In this document: positions 1 through 9,477 of the stretch, piece after piece
Layout: each line of letters opens with the position of its first letter
Position numbering within the stretch: position 1 is the stretch's first letter
From: Dehalococcoidia bacterium
GTDB taxonomy: Bacteria > Chloroflexota > Dehalococcoidia > Tepidiformales > Tepidiformaceae
Reading direction: 5' to 3'
Length of the DNA stretch: 64,000 nt
Assembly (NCBI GenBank): GCA_022826585.1
Contig: JAJDUR010000088.1
Location: forward strand, 35,891-99,890
Notes under the pieces: generated by a model
Seen by the model: the letters and a program-made list of their open reading frames with translations, nothing else
Databases searched by the model: none
Told to the model about the DNA's origin: nothing
Position numbers and translations under genes: made by a program

Positions 1-2
1 GC

Positions 3-260
3 GTCCCCTGCTCCGCCACCTTCGACACCTACGAGCTCTTCACCGACCCCCACCTGAGCGAGCGCGGCCTCGTCGAAGAGCTGGACCACCCCGAGCTCGG
101 CACCGTGAAGGTGATGCGCATGCCCGCCCTGCTCTCGGGCTCCGACGTGCCCATGCAGGTCGCCCCCATGCTCGGCCAGCACACCCGCGAGGTCCTCGGC
201 GGCCTCGACTTCACCGAGGACGAGATCGGCGGCCTCTTCGAGCGGGGCGTCATCGCCTGA
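3..260 (+). CDS. C-terminal fragment of probable CaiB/BaiF family III CoA-transferase (truncated at window edge)
   Basis: Open frame from window start: ...PHLSERGLVEELDHPELGTVKVMRMPALLSGSDVPMQVAPMLGQHTREVLGGLDFTEDEIGGLFERGVIA*, typical C-terminus of family III CoA-transferases. Confidence 0.7.
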   Translation, partial: VPCSATFDTYELFTDPHLSERGLVEELDHPELGTVKVMRMPALLSGSDVPMQVAPMLGQHTREVLGGLDFTEDEIGGLFERGVIA

Positions 261-278
261 CGGCGTATCATCGCGGCC

Positions 279-1028
279 ATGCCGCGTATCGATGCCTACC
301 TCGTCGCCAACGCTCGCTTCCACGACACCGACTTCGCCCGCCTGGAGCTGCTGAAGCTGCTCCACGAGGACGACGACGTGCGCGTCCGCGTCGGCGAATC
401 CTTCGCCGACACCGAGGGAATCCGCGCCGCCGACATCCTCGTGACCTATACCTGCGACCTGCGCCCCGAACCCGAGGAGGAGGAGGCCCTGCACGACTTC
501 GTCGCAGGCGGCGGGCGCTGGGTGGCGCTGCACGCCACCAACGCCCTCCTCGACTTCACGCCCGAGGGCATCATCGCACCCCGCATCTGCGACACCTTCA
601 TGGAGACGCTCGGCAGCCGCTTCCTCTCCCACCCCCCGACGCAGCCCTTCCAGGTGACGGTCACCGCTCCCGACCACCCCCTCGTCGCCGGCATCGAGCC
701 CTTCGAGGCATCCGACGAGATCTACCTGTGCGACTACTCCGAGGGCCTCACGCCCCTCCTCGAGACGCGCTTCACCGGGAAGTTCGAGGCGGGCTACGTC
801 GAGAACGACTGGCCCGACGACGACCCCCGCCTCATCGCCTACCTGCGCGAGCTGGGTGCGGGCGCCGTCTTCTACCTCACCCTCGGCCACTCCTGCGGCA
901 AGTACGACATGCAGCCGCTCGTGGAAGAAGCCCCGATCATGCGCGGCTCCTGGGAGCTCCCCGTCTTCTACGAGCTCGTCCGCCGCGGCCTCGCCTGGGC
1001 CAAGGAGCCGGCAAAGGCGTCTGCGTAG
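279..1028 (+). CDS. ThuA-like domain protein
   Basis: 249-aa ORF; ADILVTYTCDLRPEPEEEEALHDFVAGGGRWVALHATNALLDF and FYLTLGHSCGKYDM pattern typical of ThuA-like proteins. Confidence 0.7.
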   Translation: MPRIDAYLVANARFHDTDFARLELLKLLHEDDDVRVRVGESFADTEGIRAADILVTYTCDLRPEPEEEEALHDFVAGGGRWVALHATNALLDFTPEGIIAPRICDTFMETLGSRFLSHPPTQPFQVTVTAPDHPLVAGIEPFEASDEIYLCDYSEGLTPLLETRFTGKFEAGYVENDWPDDDPRLIAYLRELGAGAVFYLTLGHSCGKYDMQPLVEEAPIMRGSWELPVFYELVRRGLAWAKEPAKASA

Positions 1029-1075
1029 GTTCTCTGGAATGCACTTGCTGAGCCAAACCAACAAGGAACAGGCGA

Positions 1076-2140
1076 ATGAAATGGATTGATGCTGCCTACG
1101 TGGTGTTACGGGAAGCTGGGGAGCCGCTCGACAAGCGCGAACTATCTGACCGAATCTTGGAACGCGGCCTGCTGAAAACCAACGGGAAGACGCCCTGGGA
1201 GACAGTTCGTGCTCGCATTCAAACCGACATCAATGAGAAAGCGGAAGCATCCCGCTTTCGGCAGGTCGGCCACTCGTTCACCCTTCGAGAACACCACGCT
1301 GCCCCTCAGACGCCGGGGCTTCCTGAGCACAGTCCCGCTCCCGAGCCACGGTTGGGGAGCAAGGCGACAGCCGGGACAAGGGCGGCGGCCACCCGAGCGG
1401 GATCGGCGATGTCGTTTGCGGACGCAGCCGAAGAAGTCCTCCAGAGGTCAGGCTCTCGCGAACCGATGCACTACGAAGAGATTACGAAGCGTGCGATTGA
1501 CCGAGGTCTCATTCGTCCGGAAGGTAAGACGCCCGCGACTTCCCTTAACGCCATCATCGGAACCGAGATTCGACAACGGGAGGCTAGGGGTGAACAGCAC
1601 CGCTTTGTTAGGCATGGCAGGGGTCTTCTTGGACTGACCGAGTGGCTGCCTCTGGGGCTCGCTACGGAGATCGCGGATCACAATCGTGAGGTGCGAACGA
1701 AGCTGCTTCAGCGGGCCAAGGAGGGGTCACCCGCCGACTTCGAACAACTCGTGCGCACACTCTTGTTGAAGATGGGCTTCGATGCGGAAGTGACCAACCT
1801 GAGCGGGGACGGTGGCATTGATGTGCGGGGCACGCTCGTCGTTGCCAACGTTGTGCGGATCCGGATGGCGGTGCAGGCCAAGAGGTGGAAGGCCAATGTA
1901 CCGGCACCCGTTGTTCAACAGGTGCGTGGCAGCTTGGACACCCACGAGCAAGGTCTCATCATCACGACCAGTGACTTTAGTTCCGGTGCGCGGAAGGAGG
2001 CAGAGCGCGTCGGTGCCTCTCACCCTATTGCGTTGATGAATGGTGAGCAGCTGGCGGATCTCCTTGCGGAGCATGAGATTGGCATGGAACGACAGTCACA
2101 TACCCTATTCCGGCTCGTTGAGTCGGACATGGAAACGTAG
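1076..2140 (+). CDS. Two HARE-HTH-like winged-helix domains fused to Mrr-type restriction endonuclease domain
   Basis: Repeated N-terminal modules (WIDAAYVVLREAGEPLDKRELSDRILERGLLKTNGKTPWETVRARI / SFADAAEEVLQRSGSREPMHYEEITKRAIDRGLIRPEGKTPATSLNAII) then FEQLVRTLLLKMGFDAEVTNLSGDGGIDVRG...VQAKRWKANVPAPVVQQVRGSL, the Mrr E-GDGGID-QxK motif. Confidence 0.85.
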   Translation: MKWIDAAYVVLREAGEPLDKRELSDRILERGLLKTNGKTPWETVRARIQTDINEKAEASRFRQVGHSFTLREHHAAPQTPGLPEHSPAPEPRLGSKATAGTRAAATRAGSAMSFADAAEEVLQRSGSREPMHYEEITKRAIDRGLIRPEGKTPATSLNAIIGTEIRQREARGEQHRFVRHGRGLLGLTEWLPLGLATEIADHNREVRTKLLQRAKEGSPADFEQLVRTLLLKMGFDAEVTNLSGDGGIDVRGTLVVANVVRIRMAVQAKRWKANVPAPVVQQVRGSLDTHEQGLIITTSDFSSGARKEAERVGASHPIALMNGEQLADLLAEHEIGMERQSHTLFRLVESDMET

Positions 2141-2156
2141 CTTCAGCCTCCCTCCC

Positions 2157-2939
2157 CTAGGCCATCATCGCCCCGTCGACCGGCAGCCAGACGCCGCTGA
2201 TGTACGACGCCTCGTCCGACACCAGGAAGGTGACCGCGTTCGCGATTTCGTCGGGCGTGCCAAGGCGGCCGCCGTCCAGCGTCGGGCCGGTGCTCCCGCC
2301 GCGACCGCCGACGGGCTCGTCCTGGTCGCGGTACAGCTCTGCCGCCTCCGCTGCCGCGGTGTGCAGCATGGGCGTGTCGATCGTGCCAGGGCAGATCGCG
2401 TTCACGCGCACGCCCTGGGGGCCGTACGCCCGCGCCAGCGAGCGCGTCAGGTTGATGACGCCGGCCTTCGTCGAGCCGTACAACCCCTGCAGCGGCACCC
2501 CGTGCAGCGCCGAGACCGACGACGTGTTCACGATCGCGCCGCCGCCCGACGTGATCATGTGGCGGATGGCGACGCGGCAGCCCAGCATCACCCCCCGCAG
2601 GTTGACCCCCATCATCTGGTCCCACTTCTCCATCGGGTCGTTGATGGAGTCGAACCAGAAGTGGATGGCGGCGTTGTTGTGGAGAACGTCCAGCCCGCCC
2701 AGCTCGTTGACGGCGTAGGCCCCGACCGCTTCCCAGTCCGCCTCGCTCGCCGCGTCCGCGTGGATGTAGTGGACATCGCCGCCGGCCGCCTTGATCGCGT
2801 CGATGGCGGCGTGGCCGGCCTCGTCGTTCACGTCGGTGCCGATCACCCGCGCGCCCTCGCGCGCCCAGCGCCTCGCGACCGCCTCCCCCATGCCCATGCC
2901 AACTCCGGTGACGATCCCGACCTTGCCTTCCAGGAGCAT
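2157..2939 (-). CDS. SDR family NAD(P)-dependent oxidoreductase
   Basis: GKVGIVTGVGMGMGEAVARR Rossmann motif, GSTKAGVINL active-site YxxxK-like motif, PVDGAM C-terminus. Confidence 0.85.
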   Translation of the reverse strand: MLLEGKVGIVTGVGMGMGEAVARRWAREGARVIGTDVNDEAGHAAIDAIKAAGGDVHYIHADAASEADWEAVGAYAVNELGGLDVLHNNAAIHFWFDSINDPMEKWDQMMGVNLRGVMLGCRVAIRHMITSGGGAIVNTSSVSALHGVPLQGLYGSTKAGVINLTRSLARAYGPQGVRVNAICPGTIDTPMLHTAAAEAAELYRDQDEPVGGRGGSTGPTLDGGRLGTPDEIANAVTFLVSDEASYISGVWLPVDGAMMA

Positions 2940-3106
2940 CGTGCTCCCTCCTTCTCACTCGTGAGTCGCCGCCCGTCGGCGGCGTGCGCGTCAGCCTACC
3001 CCATGCGGACGGGCCCGCGGGAAGCCCCCAATTCCCGCCCTCGCTCTGCTACGATCCGGCGCGAAACCGCAGACCCTATGACGGTCTCGAATCGAGGGCT
3101 CTCACC

Positions 3107-4747
3107 ATGACCGAAACCCTGACCGGCACCAACCGCTCCGCGGGCGTTGCCTACACCCAGCTCCTCGCCGAGGACAGCCACCCCGTACCCGAGTATCTGC
3201 TCCGCGACTCCCCGCTCGAGGAGGGTGAGCCCACCCTCGTCCCCGTCGAGCGCTACACCTCGCGCGAGTGGCACGACCTCGAGATGGAGAAGCTCTGGAA
3301 GCGCGTCTGGCAGATGGCCTGCCACGAGGACGACATTCCCGACGTGGGCGACTACCTCGTCTACGACGTCGCCCACCTCTCCTATCTCGTCGTGCGCGTC
3401 GGCGAGGAAGAGTTCAAGGCGTACCACAACGCTTGCCTCCATCGCGGCCGCCTCCTCCGCCAGGAAGACGGCAAGCGCGCCCGCGACCTGCGCTGCGCCT
3501 TCCACGGCTGGACCTGGAACCTCGACGGCTCCCTCAAGGAGATTCCCTGCCAGTGGGACTTCCCCTACGTGAACCCCGATGAGCAGACGCTCCCCGAGGT
3601 CAAGGTCGCGCGCTGGGGCGGGTTCATCTTCATCAACCCCGATCCCGACGCCGAGCCCTTCGAGGACTTCGTGGGCGACCTGGAGAGCCACTTCACGCTC
3701 CTCCCCTACGAGAAGCGCTACAAGGAGGCGCACGTCGCCAAGGTGCTGCGCTGCAACTGGAAGGTGGCGCAGGAAGCCTTCATGGAGGCCTACCACGTCG
3801 TCGCCACCCACCCCCAGATCCTGGCGGGCATCTGCGACGCCAACTCCAAGTACGACGTCTTCGGGAACTACGCCCGTGCCATCACGCCCAACGGCGTCCC
3901 CAGCCCCCACCTCTCCAACGTCGTCCAGGAGGAGCCGCTCCCCGACACGAGCCCCTTCAAGATGCGGCATCCTCTCACCAACGCCATCTACGACACCCAG
4001 CCCGACAGCACCGTGCTGGTCACCGCTCCCGACGGGCGCTCCGGTCTCTTCACCGAAGGCGGCAGCTGGATCAGCGGCGACCTCGGCGAGGCTGACCCGC
4101 ACATGTGCCAGTGGCTCGCGGGCAAGCAGCTCGAGACCGACGACCAGTACTGGGAGAACCGCCGCGGCAACGGCGCCTCCGGGGACGACGGCGCCGACGA
4201 GCCGGCCGAGGCCGAGAGCGCCGCGGAAGAGCTCGACAAGCGCATGGAGCAGATGACGGCAGCGCCCTCCAACGGCGCCTCCGTCCGCGAGATTGGCGCC
4301 GCCGCCATGCGCGAGGGCCTGCGTCCCGTCCTCGGCGACCTGATGGACAACGTCCCCGACGCGGAGTTGAACGACAGCATCTACTTCACGCTGTTCCCCA
4401 ACTTCCATCCGTGGGGCTCGTTCAACCGGATCGTCTACCGCTTCCGGCCGAACGGAAACAACCCGGACGAGAGCATCATGGAGTGCCTCTACCTGGCGCC
4501 CTACCCGCAGGACGGCGAGCGGCCCCCCGCCGCCCCCATCCACTGGATCGACGTCGACGACGACTGGACCGAGGCGCCCGAGCTGGGAATGCTCGCCCGC
4601 GTCTTCAACCAGGACACCTACAACCTTCCCCGCGTGCAGCTCGGCCTGCACGCCACGAAGAAGGAGTTCGTGCAGTTCGGGAACTACGGCGAGACCAAGA
4701 TCCGCCACTTCCACGCGCTGCTCGAGAACTGGGTCTCGCGGGAATAG
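3107..4747 (+). CDS. Aromatic ring-hydroxylating dioxygenase, large (Rieske) subunit
   Basis: Rieske motif CLHRG...CAFHGWTWNLDG; mononuclear-iron motif EAYHVVATHP; start chosen as internal ATG within ORF 2984..4747. Confidence 0.88.
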   Translation: MTETLTGTNRSAGVAYTQLLAEDSHPVPEYLLRDSPLEEGEPTLVPVERYTSREWHDLEMEKLWKRVWQMACHEDDIPDVGDYLVYDVAHLSYLVVRVGEEEFKAYHNACLHRGRLLRQEDGKRARDLRCAFHGWTWNLDGSLKEIPCQWDFPYVNPDEQTLPEVKVARWGGFIFINPDPDAEPFEDFVGDLESHFTLLPYEKRYKEAHVAKVLRCNWKVAQEAFMEAYHVVATHPQILAGICDANSKYDVFGNYARAITPNGVPSPHLSNVVQEEPLPDTSPFKMRHPLTNAIYDTQPDSTVLVTAPDGRSGLFTEGGSWISGDLGEADPHMCQWLAGKQLETDDQYWENRRGNGASGDDGADEPAEAESAAEELDKRMEQMTAAPSNGASVREIGAAAMREGLRPVLGDLMDNVPDAELNDSIYFTLFPNFHPWGSFNRIVYRFRPNGNNPDESIMECLYLAPYPQDGERPPAAPIHWIDVDDDWTEAPELGMLARVFNQDTYNLPRVQLGLHATKKEFVQFGNYGETKIRHFHALLENWVSRE

Positions 4748-4774
4748 CCCCCCGCGCCATCGCCGAATCCGACC

Positions 4775-4799
4775 GGAGGGGCGGCCTGGCCGCCCCTCC
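4775..4799 (+). terminator. Hairpin terminator downstream of dioxygenase gene
   Basis: Perfect 11-bp stem GGAGGGGCGGC-CTG-GCCGCCCCTCC shortly after the stop at 4747; only a weak T-run follows. Confidence 0.55.
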
Positions 4800-4999
4800 T
4801 TCATGGTCGGGTGCTGGCAAGGCCGCCACCGAAACGGCATCATGGACACATGAGCGAGAAGGCAGACAAGGCGCAGGCGACGCCATCGGCACCGAAACCG
4901 AAAGTTGAGATACCACCGCCGTCGGAAAAGCCTCCTCATGTCACGCCGAGAGGCTATCCCCGGACCTTCCCCGCGCCCGTGTCGCCACCGGGCGACTGA

Positions 5000-5545
5000 C
5001 TAGTGGGCTAGCGCGATTGTCAGGGTCGCGCCCACAACCGCCACTTCCCCCAGGAACAGGAACGTCTGCCGTCTGACGAACCGCGCGGTTCTTCCCAGTT
5101 CCCGCTCCGCGACCGGCTGAATCCGCTCGATGTACTCGCGTGCCACCCAGAGTGCGATCTGCTCGTCGCTCCACCTGGACTCCTCCTGGTCGACGAGGGC
5201 TGCGAGGTCCAGCACATCGGGTGCGTCGGGAACGACTGCTGCGCGCTCGGCCAGCACGGCGTAGATGGTCGACATGCCGAACAGAATGAGCGCCACCACT
5301 GAGCCGATCCAGAGACCCGCTGGCAGGTCTTCCGAGAGAGCAAGAAGCGCTGCCGAGGCCGTCACGGCGAGGGCGCCGATGCTGAGGTAAGCGCGTGACT
5401 GTTGTCGGAGGTGGTCGACTGAGACCAATACGTTGTTGTTCAGCCGCACCATCTGCTCAAGCAGCAGGCGCGCGCCCGGGATTGCGACATCGCCGGCCGG
5501 AGTTCCTGATTCGCCTGCGCCACCATTGCTCACGGCACCTACCAT
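5000..5545 (-). CDS. Hypothetical membrane protein (about three TM segments)
   Basis: 181-aa ORF with hydrophobic segments YLSIGALAVTASAALLAL, LWIGSVVALILFGMSTIYAVL and FLFLGEVAVVGATLTIAL. Confidence 0.55.
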   Translation of the reverse strand: MVGAVSNGGAGESGTPAGDVAIPGARLLLEQMVRLNNNVLVSVDHLRQQSRAYLSIGALAVTASAALLALSEDLPAGLWIGSVVALILFGMSTIYAVLAERAAVVPDAPDVLDLAALVDQEESRWSDEQIALWVAREYIERIQPVAERELGRTARFVRRQTFLFLGEVAVVGATLTIALAH

Positions 5546-5578
5546 ACCGAGAGCGGCCGCAACGAACGACCCGGGAAA

Positions 5579-6373
5579 TCAGCGCTGCAGCCAGCGGTAG
5601 TGGAGCTCGCTCGCCCACGCCGTAAGCCCCGGGAATACCTCCGCGAGCACGTTCGCGATTCGCATCAGCGGCTGCAGGTGCACCTCCGCCGAGGGGCGTT
5701 GCACCGACCGCACGATCGCCCGTGCGACCTGCCCCGGCGTCTGCACGGGGCCGAGGGGCGCCGGGACGTACTCGGACGAGTATGAGGGCGCGTTCGCGAA
5801 GAACTCCGTGTCGGTGCTCGCCGGCAGCACCAGCGACACGCTCACGCCCGACCCCGCCAGTTCCCCTCGCAGCGCCTGCGTGAGGCCGGTCAGCGCGAAC
5901 TTGCTGGCCGCGTAGGCCCCGTGATACGGCCAGCTCCGCTTCCCCACCACCGACCCGACGTTCACGATGTGCCCCGACCGCTGCCGCCGCATGTGCGGCA
6001 GGACGGCGCGGATCGCCTGGTGCGTGCCGAGCACGTTCGTCTCCAGCAGGTCGCGGAACGCCTCCTCGGGTGTGTCCTCGATACGGCCGTAGAGGCCGAA
6101 GCCGGCGTTGTTCACGAGCACGTCGATGCGCCCGAAGTTAGCCATCGCCGCCTCCACCAGCGCCTCCACCTCCTCGCGCCGGCGCACGTCGCAGCGAATG
6201 GCCAGCGTCTCCACCCCGAAGCGCTCCTCGAGGCGTTCCGCCAGCCGCTGGAGTCGCTCCTGCGATCGCGCCGCCAGCACCACGCTCGCGCCTTCCCGCG
6301 CGAAGCGCACCGCCGTCGCCCGACCGATGCCCGAGCTTGCCCCGGTGATGATGACGACGGGCGCGGCGGGCAT
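5579..6373 (-). CDS. SDR family oxidoreductase, last gene of hopanoid operon
   Basis: VVIITGASSGIGRATAVRFAREGASVVLAARS; YAASKFAL; start overlaps hpnG stop (ATGA at 6371-6375). Confidence 0.8.
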   Translation of the reverse strand: MPAAPVVIITGASSGIGRATAVRFAREGASVVLAARSQERLQRLAERLEERFGVETLAIRCDVRRREEVEALVEAAMANFGRIDVLVNNAGFGLYGRIEDTPEEAFRDLLETNVLGTHQAIRAVLPHMRRQRSGHIVNVGSVVGKRSWPYHGAYAASKFALTGLTQALRGELAGSGVSVSLVLPASTDTEFFANAPSYSSEYVPAPLGPVQTPGQVARAIVRSVQRPSAEVHLQPLMRIANVLAEVFPGLTAWASELHYRWLQR

Positions 6374-7053
6374 CAGGCCAGCAGGTCGTCGCCGAGGGGG
6401 ACCGTGTCGCGGGCCACGCGCGCCACGACCGGCGTGCCCGCGCGCAATGCCCGAAGGGCCGGCCAGAGGGCCAGTCCCAGCCTCCCGCCCGCGATCCACT
6501 CGTGCGGCCGCAGCGCCATCCGGAACGCCGTCCCGAAATCGGCTTCCCCGTTCCAGTCGTGCAGGGAACCCGGCAGCGACATCGTGGCGGGGTCGATGAT
6601 CGCCCGCAGCGCCATCCAGTTCGCCCCGTGCTCGGTGGCCGTGCGCGCAAATGCGGCGGTCTCCATGTCGGCCCCGGCCGCGCCGTGGATGTTCCAGAGG
6701 TCGCGCTTCGCGTCGCGCGTCGCCACCGGCTTCGGGACCGTTACGAGCCGCGAGCAGACGAACCGCGACCCTTCGTTCCGCATCGCCCGGCGGGCGCTCG
6801 AGAGGGTCGTCTCGGGCGGCTGAAGCCCCTCACCCGCCTCGTCCAGCACTTCCCGCGCCAGGATCAGGTCCCCCGTCCGGAGCGAGGGGTCGAGCCCGCC
6901 GCAGAGCCCGGCGATGAGCACGGTGTCCGGCTTCTGCTCCTGCAGCAGCGTCGCGAGCGCGCGTTCGCCCGCCTCACCCGTGCCGGTGATCTGGCACCCC
7001 GACCCGATCGCGCGCGCCTCGCGCGCCGTGGGCGCCACGATGAGCAGGCTCAC
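6373..7053 (-). CDS. hpnG: Hopanoid-associated nucleoside phosphorylase (HpnG-like)
   Basis: LLIVAPTAREARAIG...AGLCGGLDPSLRTGDLILA...GAAGADMETAAFARTA; adjacent to hpnH; GTG start overlapping hpnH end. Confidence 0.8.
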   Translation of the reverse strand: MSLLIVAPTAREARAIGSGCQITGTGEAGERALATLLQEQKPDTVLIAGLCGGLDPSLRTGDLILAREVLDEAGEGLQPPETTLSSARRAMRNEGSRFVCSRLVTVPKPVATRDAKRDLWNIHGAAGADMETAAFARTATEHGANWMALRAIIDPATMSLPGSLHDWNGEADFGTAFRMALRPHEWIAGGRLGLALWPALRALRAGTPVVARVARDTVPLGDDLLA

Positions 7054-8075
7054 GAACTGCCGCGGCCGCCCATCGTGCCCAGCGCCGCGCGGACGCCCTC
7101 GAGCGGGCTCGCCATGGTTGCGCCCACCGCCGTGGCCTCGTAGCCGCAGTGCGCCATGCAGTTCGTGCAGCGCGCATCCCGCCCGTAGCCGTACCGCTCC
7201 CACTCCGTCTCTTCGATCAGCTCGACGAAGCTCTCGGCGTAGCTCTCGTTCATCAGGTAGCAGGGACGCTGCCAGCCCAGCACGCTGCGCGTCGGGTTGC
7301 CCCAGGCCGTGCACTGCATCGCCCGCTTCCCCTGCAGGAAGTCGAGGAACACCGGCGTGTGGAAGAACCGCCAGCGGCGCCGGTCGGGAGAATCCAGGAT
7401 CGACTTGAACGTCGAGATCATCTCCGGGCGCTTCAGGAACACGCTCTGGTTCGGCGCCTTGGGGTAGTCGTACCCCGGCGAGACCATCATCCCGTCCACG
7501 TTCAGGTCGTCCATCAGGAAGTTGAACAGGTCGCCCATCTCCGTGGGCGAGCTGTCGTTGAACACGGTTGTGTTCGTGCTCACGCGGTAGCCCTGCTCCT
7601 TCGCCAGGCGAATGGCGTTCACCGCCTTGTCGAACACGCCATCGCGGTCCACGGCCTTGTCGTGCTGCTCGCGCAGCCCGTCCATGTGCACGCTGACGGT
7701 GAGGTAGGGCGAGGGCTTTAGCTTCGGCAGCCAGCGCTCGAGCAGGATCGCGTTCGTGCAGAGGTACACGAACTTCTTCCGCTCGATCAGCCCCCCCACG
7801 ATCTCGTCGATCTGGGGGTGGATGAGCGGTTCCCCGCCCGCGATGGAGACGACCGGCGCGCCGCACTCGTCGGCTGCTTCCCAGCACTCCTCCGGGGAGA
7901 GGTACGTGTTCAGGATCTCTTCTGGATGCTGGATCTTCCCGCAGCCCTCGCATTCGAGGTTGCAGCGATACAGCGGCTCCAGCATGAGCACGAGGGGATA
8001 GCGCTCCTTGCGAAGCAGCTTCTGCTTCAGCAGGTAACGGCTGACGGCGAACGCCTGGCGAAGGGGGATACCCAT
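7050..8075 (-). CDS. hpnH: Adenosyl-hopene transferase, radical SAM protein HpnH
   Basis: MGIPLRQAFAVSRYLLKQKL...EPLYRCNLECEGCGKIQHP, radical SAM CxxxCxxC, SIAGGEPLIHP; GYEATAV C-terminal region. Confidence 0.93.
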   Translation of the reverse strand: MGIPLRQAFAVSRYLLKQKLLRKERYPLVLMLEPLYRCNLECEGCGKIQHPEEILNTYLSPEECWEAADECGAPVVSIAGGEPLIHPQIDEIVGGLIERKKFVYLCTNAILLERWLPKLKPSPYLTVSVHMDGLREQHDKAVDRDGVFDKAVNAIRLAKEQGYRVSTNTTVFNDSSPTEMGDLFNFLMDDLNVDGMMVSPGYDYPKAPNQSVFLKRPEMISTFKSILDSPDRRRWRFFHTPVFLDFLQGKRAMQCTAWGNPTRSVLGWQRPCYLMNESYAESFVELIEETEWERYGYGRDARCTNCMAHCGYEATAVGATMASPLEGVRAALGTMGGRGSS

Positions 8076-8129
8076 CCTGACTCCTCCGGGGAACTGGCGG
8101 CACAGCATACGGAGCCAGGGGCGCGAAGG

Positions 8130-9464
8130 CTATGCACCGCCCGCCTCCACTGCTCGTGCCGCGGCGAGACCGCTGCGAACGGCCGATTCCATGGTGGCGG
8201 GCCACCCTGTGTCCGTGTAGGAGCCCGCCAGAAAGAAGTTCCGAAGAGGCGTACGAGCCCCGGGCCGGGAGAGGCCCGGCGCCGGCACGAAGGTCGCCTC
8301 CGGCTCCTTCGTCACCCGGTAGCGCACCAGCTCCGCCTCGCTGGCGGCCGGGAGCGCCCGCCGGAGCTGCGGCAGCACCCGCTCGCACACCTCCTCCTGG
8401 CCCAGCGAGAACAGCTCACCCGGCGCGCTGATCGAGAGCACCAGGCGCTGCCCCGCCGTTTCCGCCTCGCCGCCGAGGCGGCTGCGGTTGAACGCCCACT
8501 GCACCTCGGAGCGGATGAACGCGGCGAAGGGGAAGTCCGCCACCGGCCGGTCGAACCAGAGGTGGAGGTTGAGGATTGGCGCCGGCTCGAACTCGGCGAG
8601 ACCCGCGAACGGCCCCTCGCTCCGCACTTCCTCCGGCAGCAGCGGCGCCAGCCGCCACGGGGCCAGCGCGCTCACGTAGGCGTCGCACGTGCGGCGTTCA
8701 TCGCCGCGCAGCACGAGCGCCGCGACTTGTCCTTCCTCGACCTCGATGCGCTCGACCCCGGCGCGCATCGAGACCTTGCCGCCGCGCTCCTCGATTGCCC
8801 GGATCGCCGGCTCCACGTGCAGCTTCGAGAGCCCCACCGCGGGAACCGCCAGGGCCGCCGCCGAGGGGCTCTTCTGGAACCCCTCCTCCAGCACGAAGAG
8901 CGCCTGGCTTGCGCTCGCCTGGTGCGCGCGGCAATTCAGCGTGGGGATCACGAGGAAGTCCCAGTACTCGCGGATCGTGTCCGCCGATTGGCCCCGTTCC
9001 AGCAGCCACTCCTCGAAGCTGATGTGCTCCAGCCGCCACCGCTGGTGCACCGGCATGAACTGGAGCGCCAGCATGGCCCGCACGATCTCCGCCTTCTGCC
9101 GCCACGAGAGGTGCTTGTAGCGCAGGAGTGCGGGCGCCAGGTGCAGCCCCAGGGGCAGGTTCGAGGCCCACAGCTCCGAGCGCCGCCCGTCCTCGTCGTA
9201 CACGGGCACGCGCAGCCGCTCCTGCCGGTACGTGAGGTGCAGCGTGCCCAGCCGCTCCAGGAAGGCGCGGTAGGCGGTCGTGCACTCCATGAACAGGTGC
9301 TGGCCGTTGTCGACTTCGTCTCCCGTCTCATCGTCGTCGAACGAGTAGGTCGCGCCCCCCGCCCAGGGACGCCGTTCGAGCACCTCCACGTCGTGGCCCC
9401 GGTCGGCCAGCTCCAGGCCCGCGGCCAGCCCCGCCAGCCCCGCGCCGATGATGCCGACCTTCAT
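8130..9464 (-). CDS. hpnE: Hydroxysqualene dehydroxylase, FAD-dependent HpnE
   Basis: KVGIIGAGLAGLAAGLELADRGHDVEVLERRPWAGGATYSF; DNGQHLFMECTTAY; SGSYTDTGWPATMESAVRSG. Confidence 0.9.
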   Translation of the reverse strand: MKVGIIGAGLAGLAAGLELADRGHDVEVLERRPWAGGATYSFDDDETGDEVDNGQHLFMECTTAYRAFLERLGTLHLTYRQERLRVPVYDEDGRRSELWASNLPLGLHLAPALLRYKHLSWRQKAEIVRAMLALQFMPVHQRWRLEHISFEEWLLERGQSADTIREYWDFLVIPTLNCRAHQASASQALFVLEEGFQKSPSAAALAVPAVGLSKLHVEPAIRAIEERGGKVSMRAGVERIEVEEGQVAALVLRGDERRTCDAYVSALAPWRLAPLLPEEVRSEGPFAGLAEFEPAPILNLHLWFDRPVADFPFAAFIRSEVQWAFNRSRLGGEAETAGQRLVLSISAPGELFSLGQEEVCERVLPQLRRALPAASEAELVRYRVTKEPEATFVPAPGLSRPGARTPLRNFFLAGSYTDTGWPATMESAVRSGLAAARAVEAGGA

Positions 9465-9477
9465 GGCCGTGCCGGTG

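Noticed and set aside
2996-4939. 647-aa minus-strand ORF antisense to the Rieske dioxygenase
   Set aside because: Mirror frame of a high-GC gene; no recognisable domain, sense strand has clear Rieske motifs.
4850-4999. Short plus-strand ORF MSEKADKAQATPSAPKPKVEIPPPSEKPPHVTPRGYPRTFPAPVSPPGD
   Set aside because: Possible small Pro/Lys-rich protein, but no supporting homology or start signal; too weak to call.
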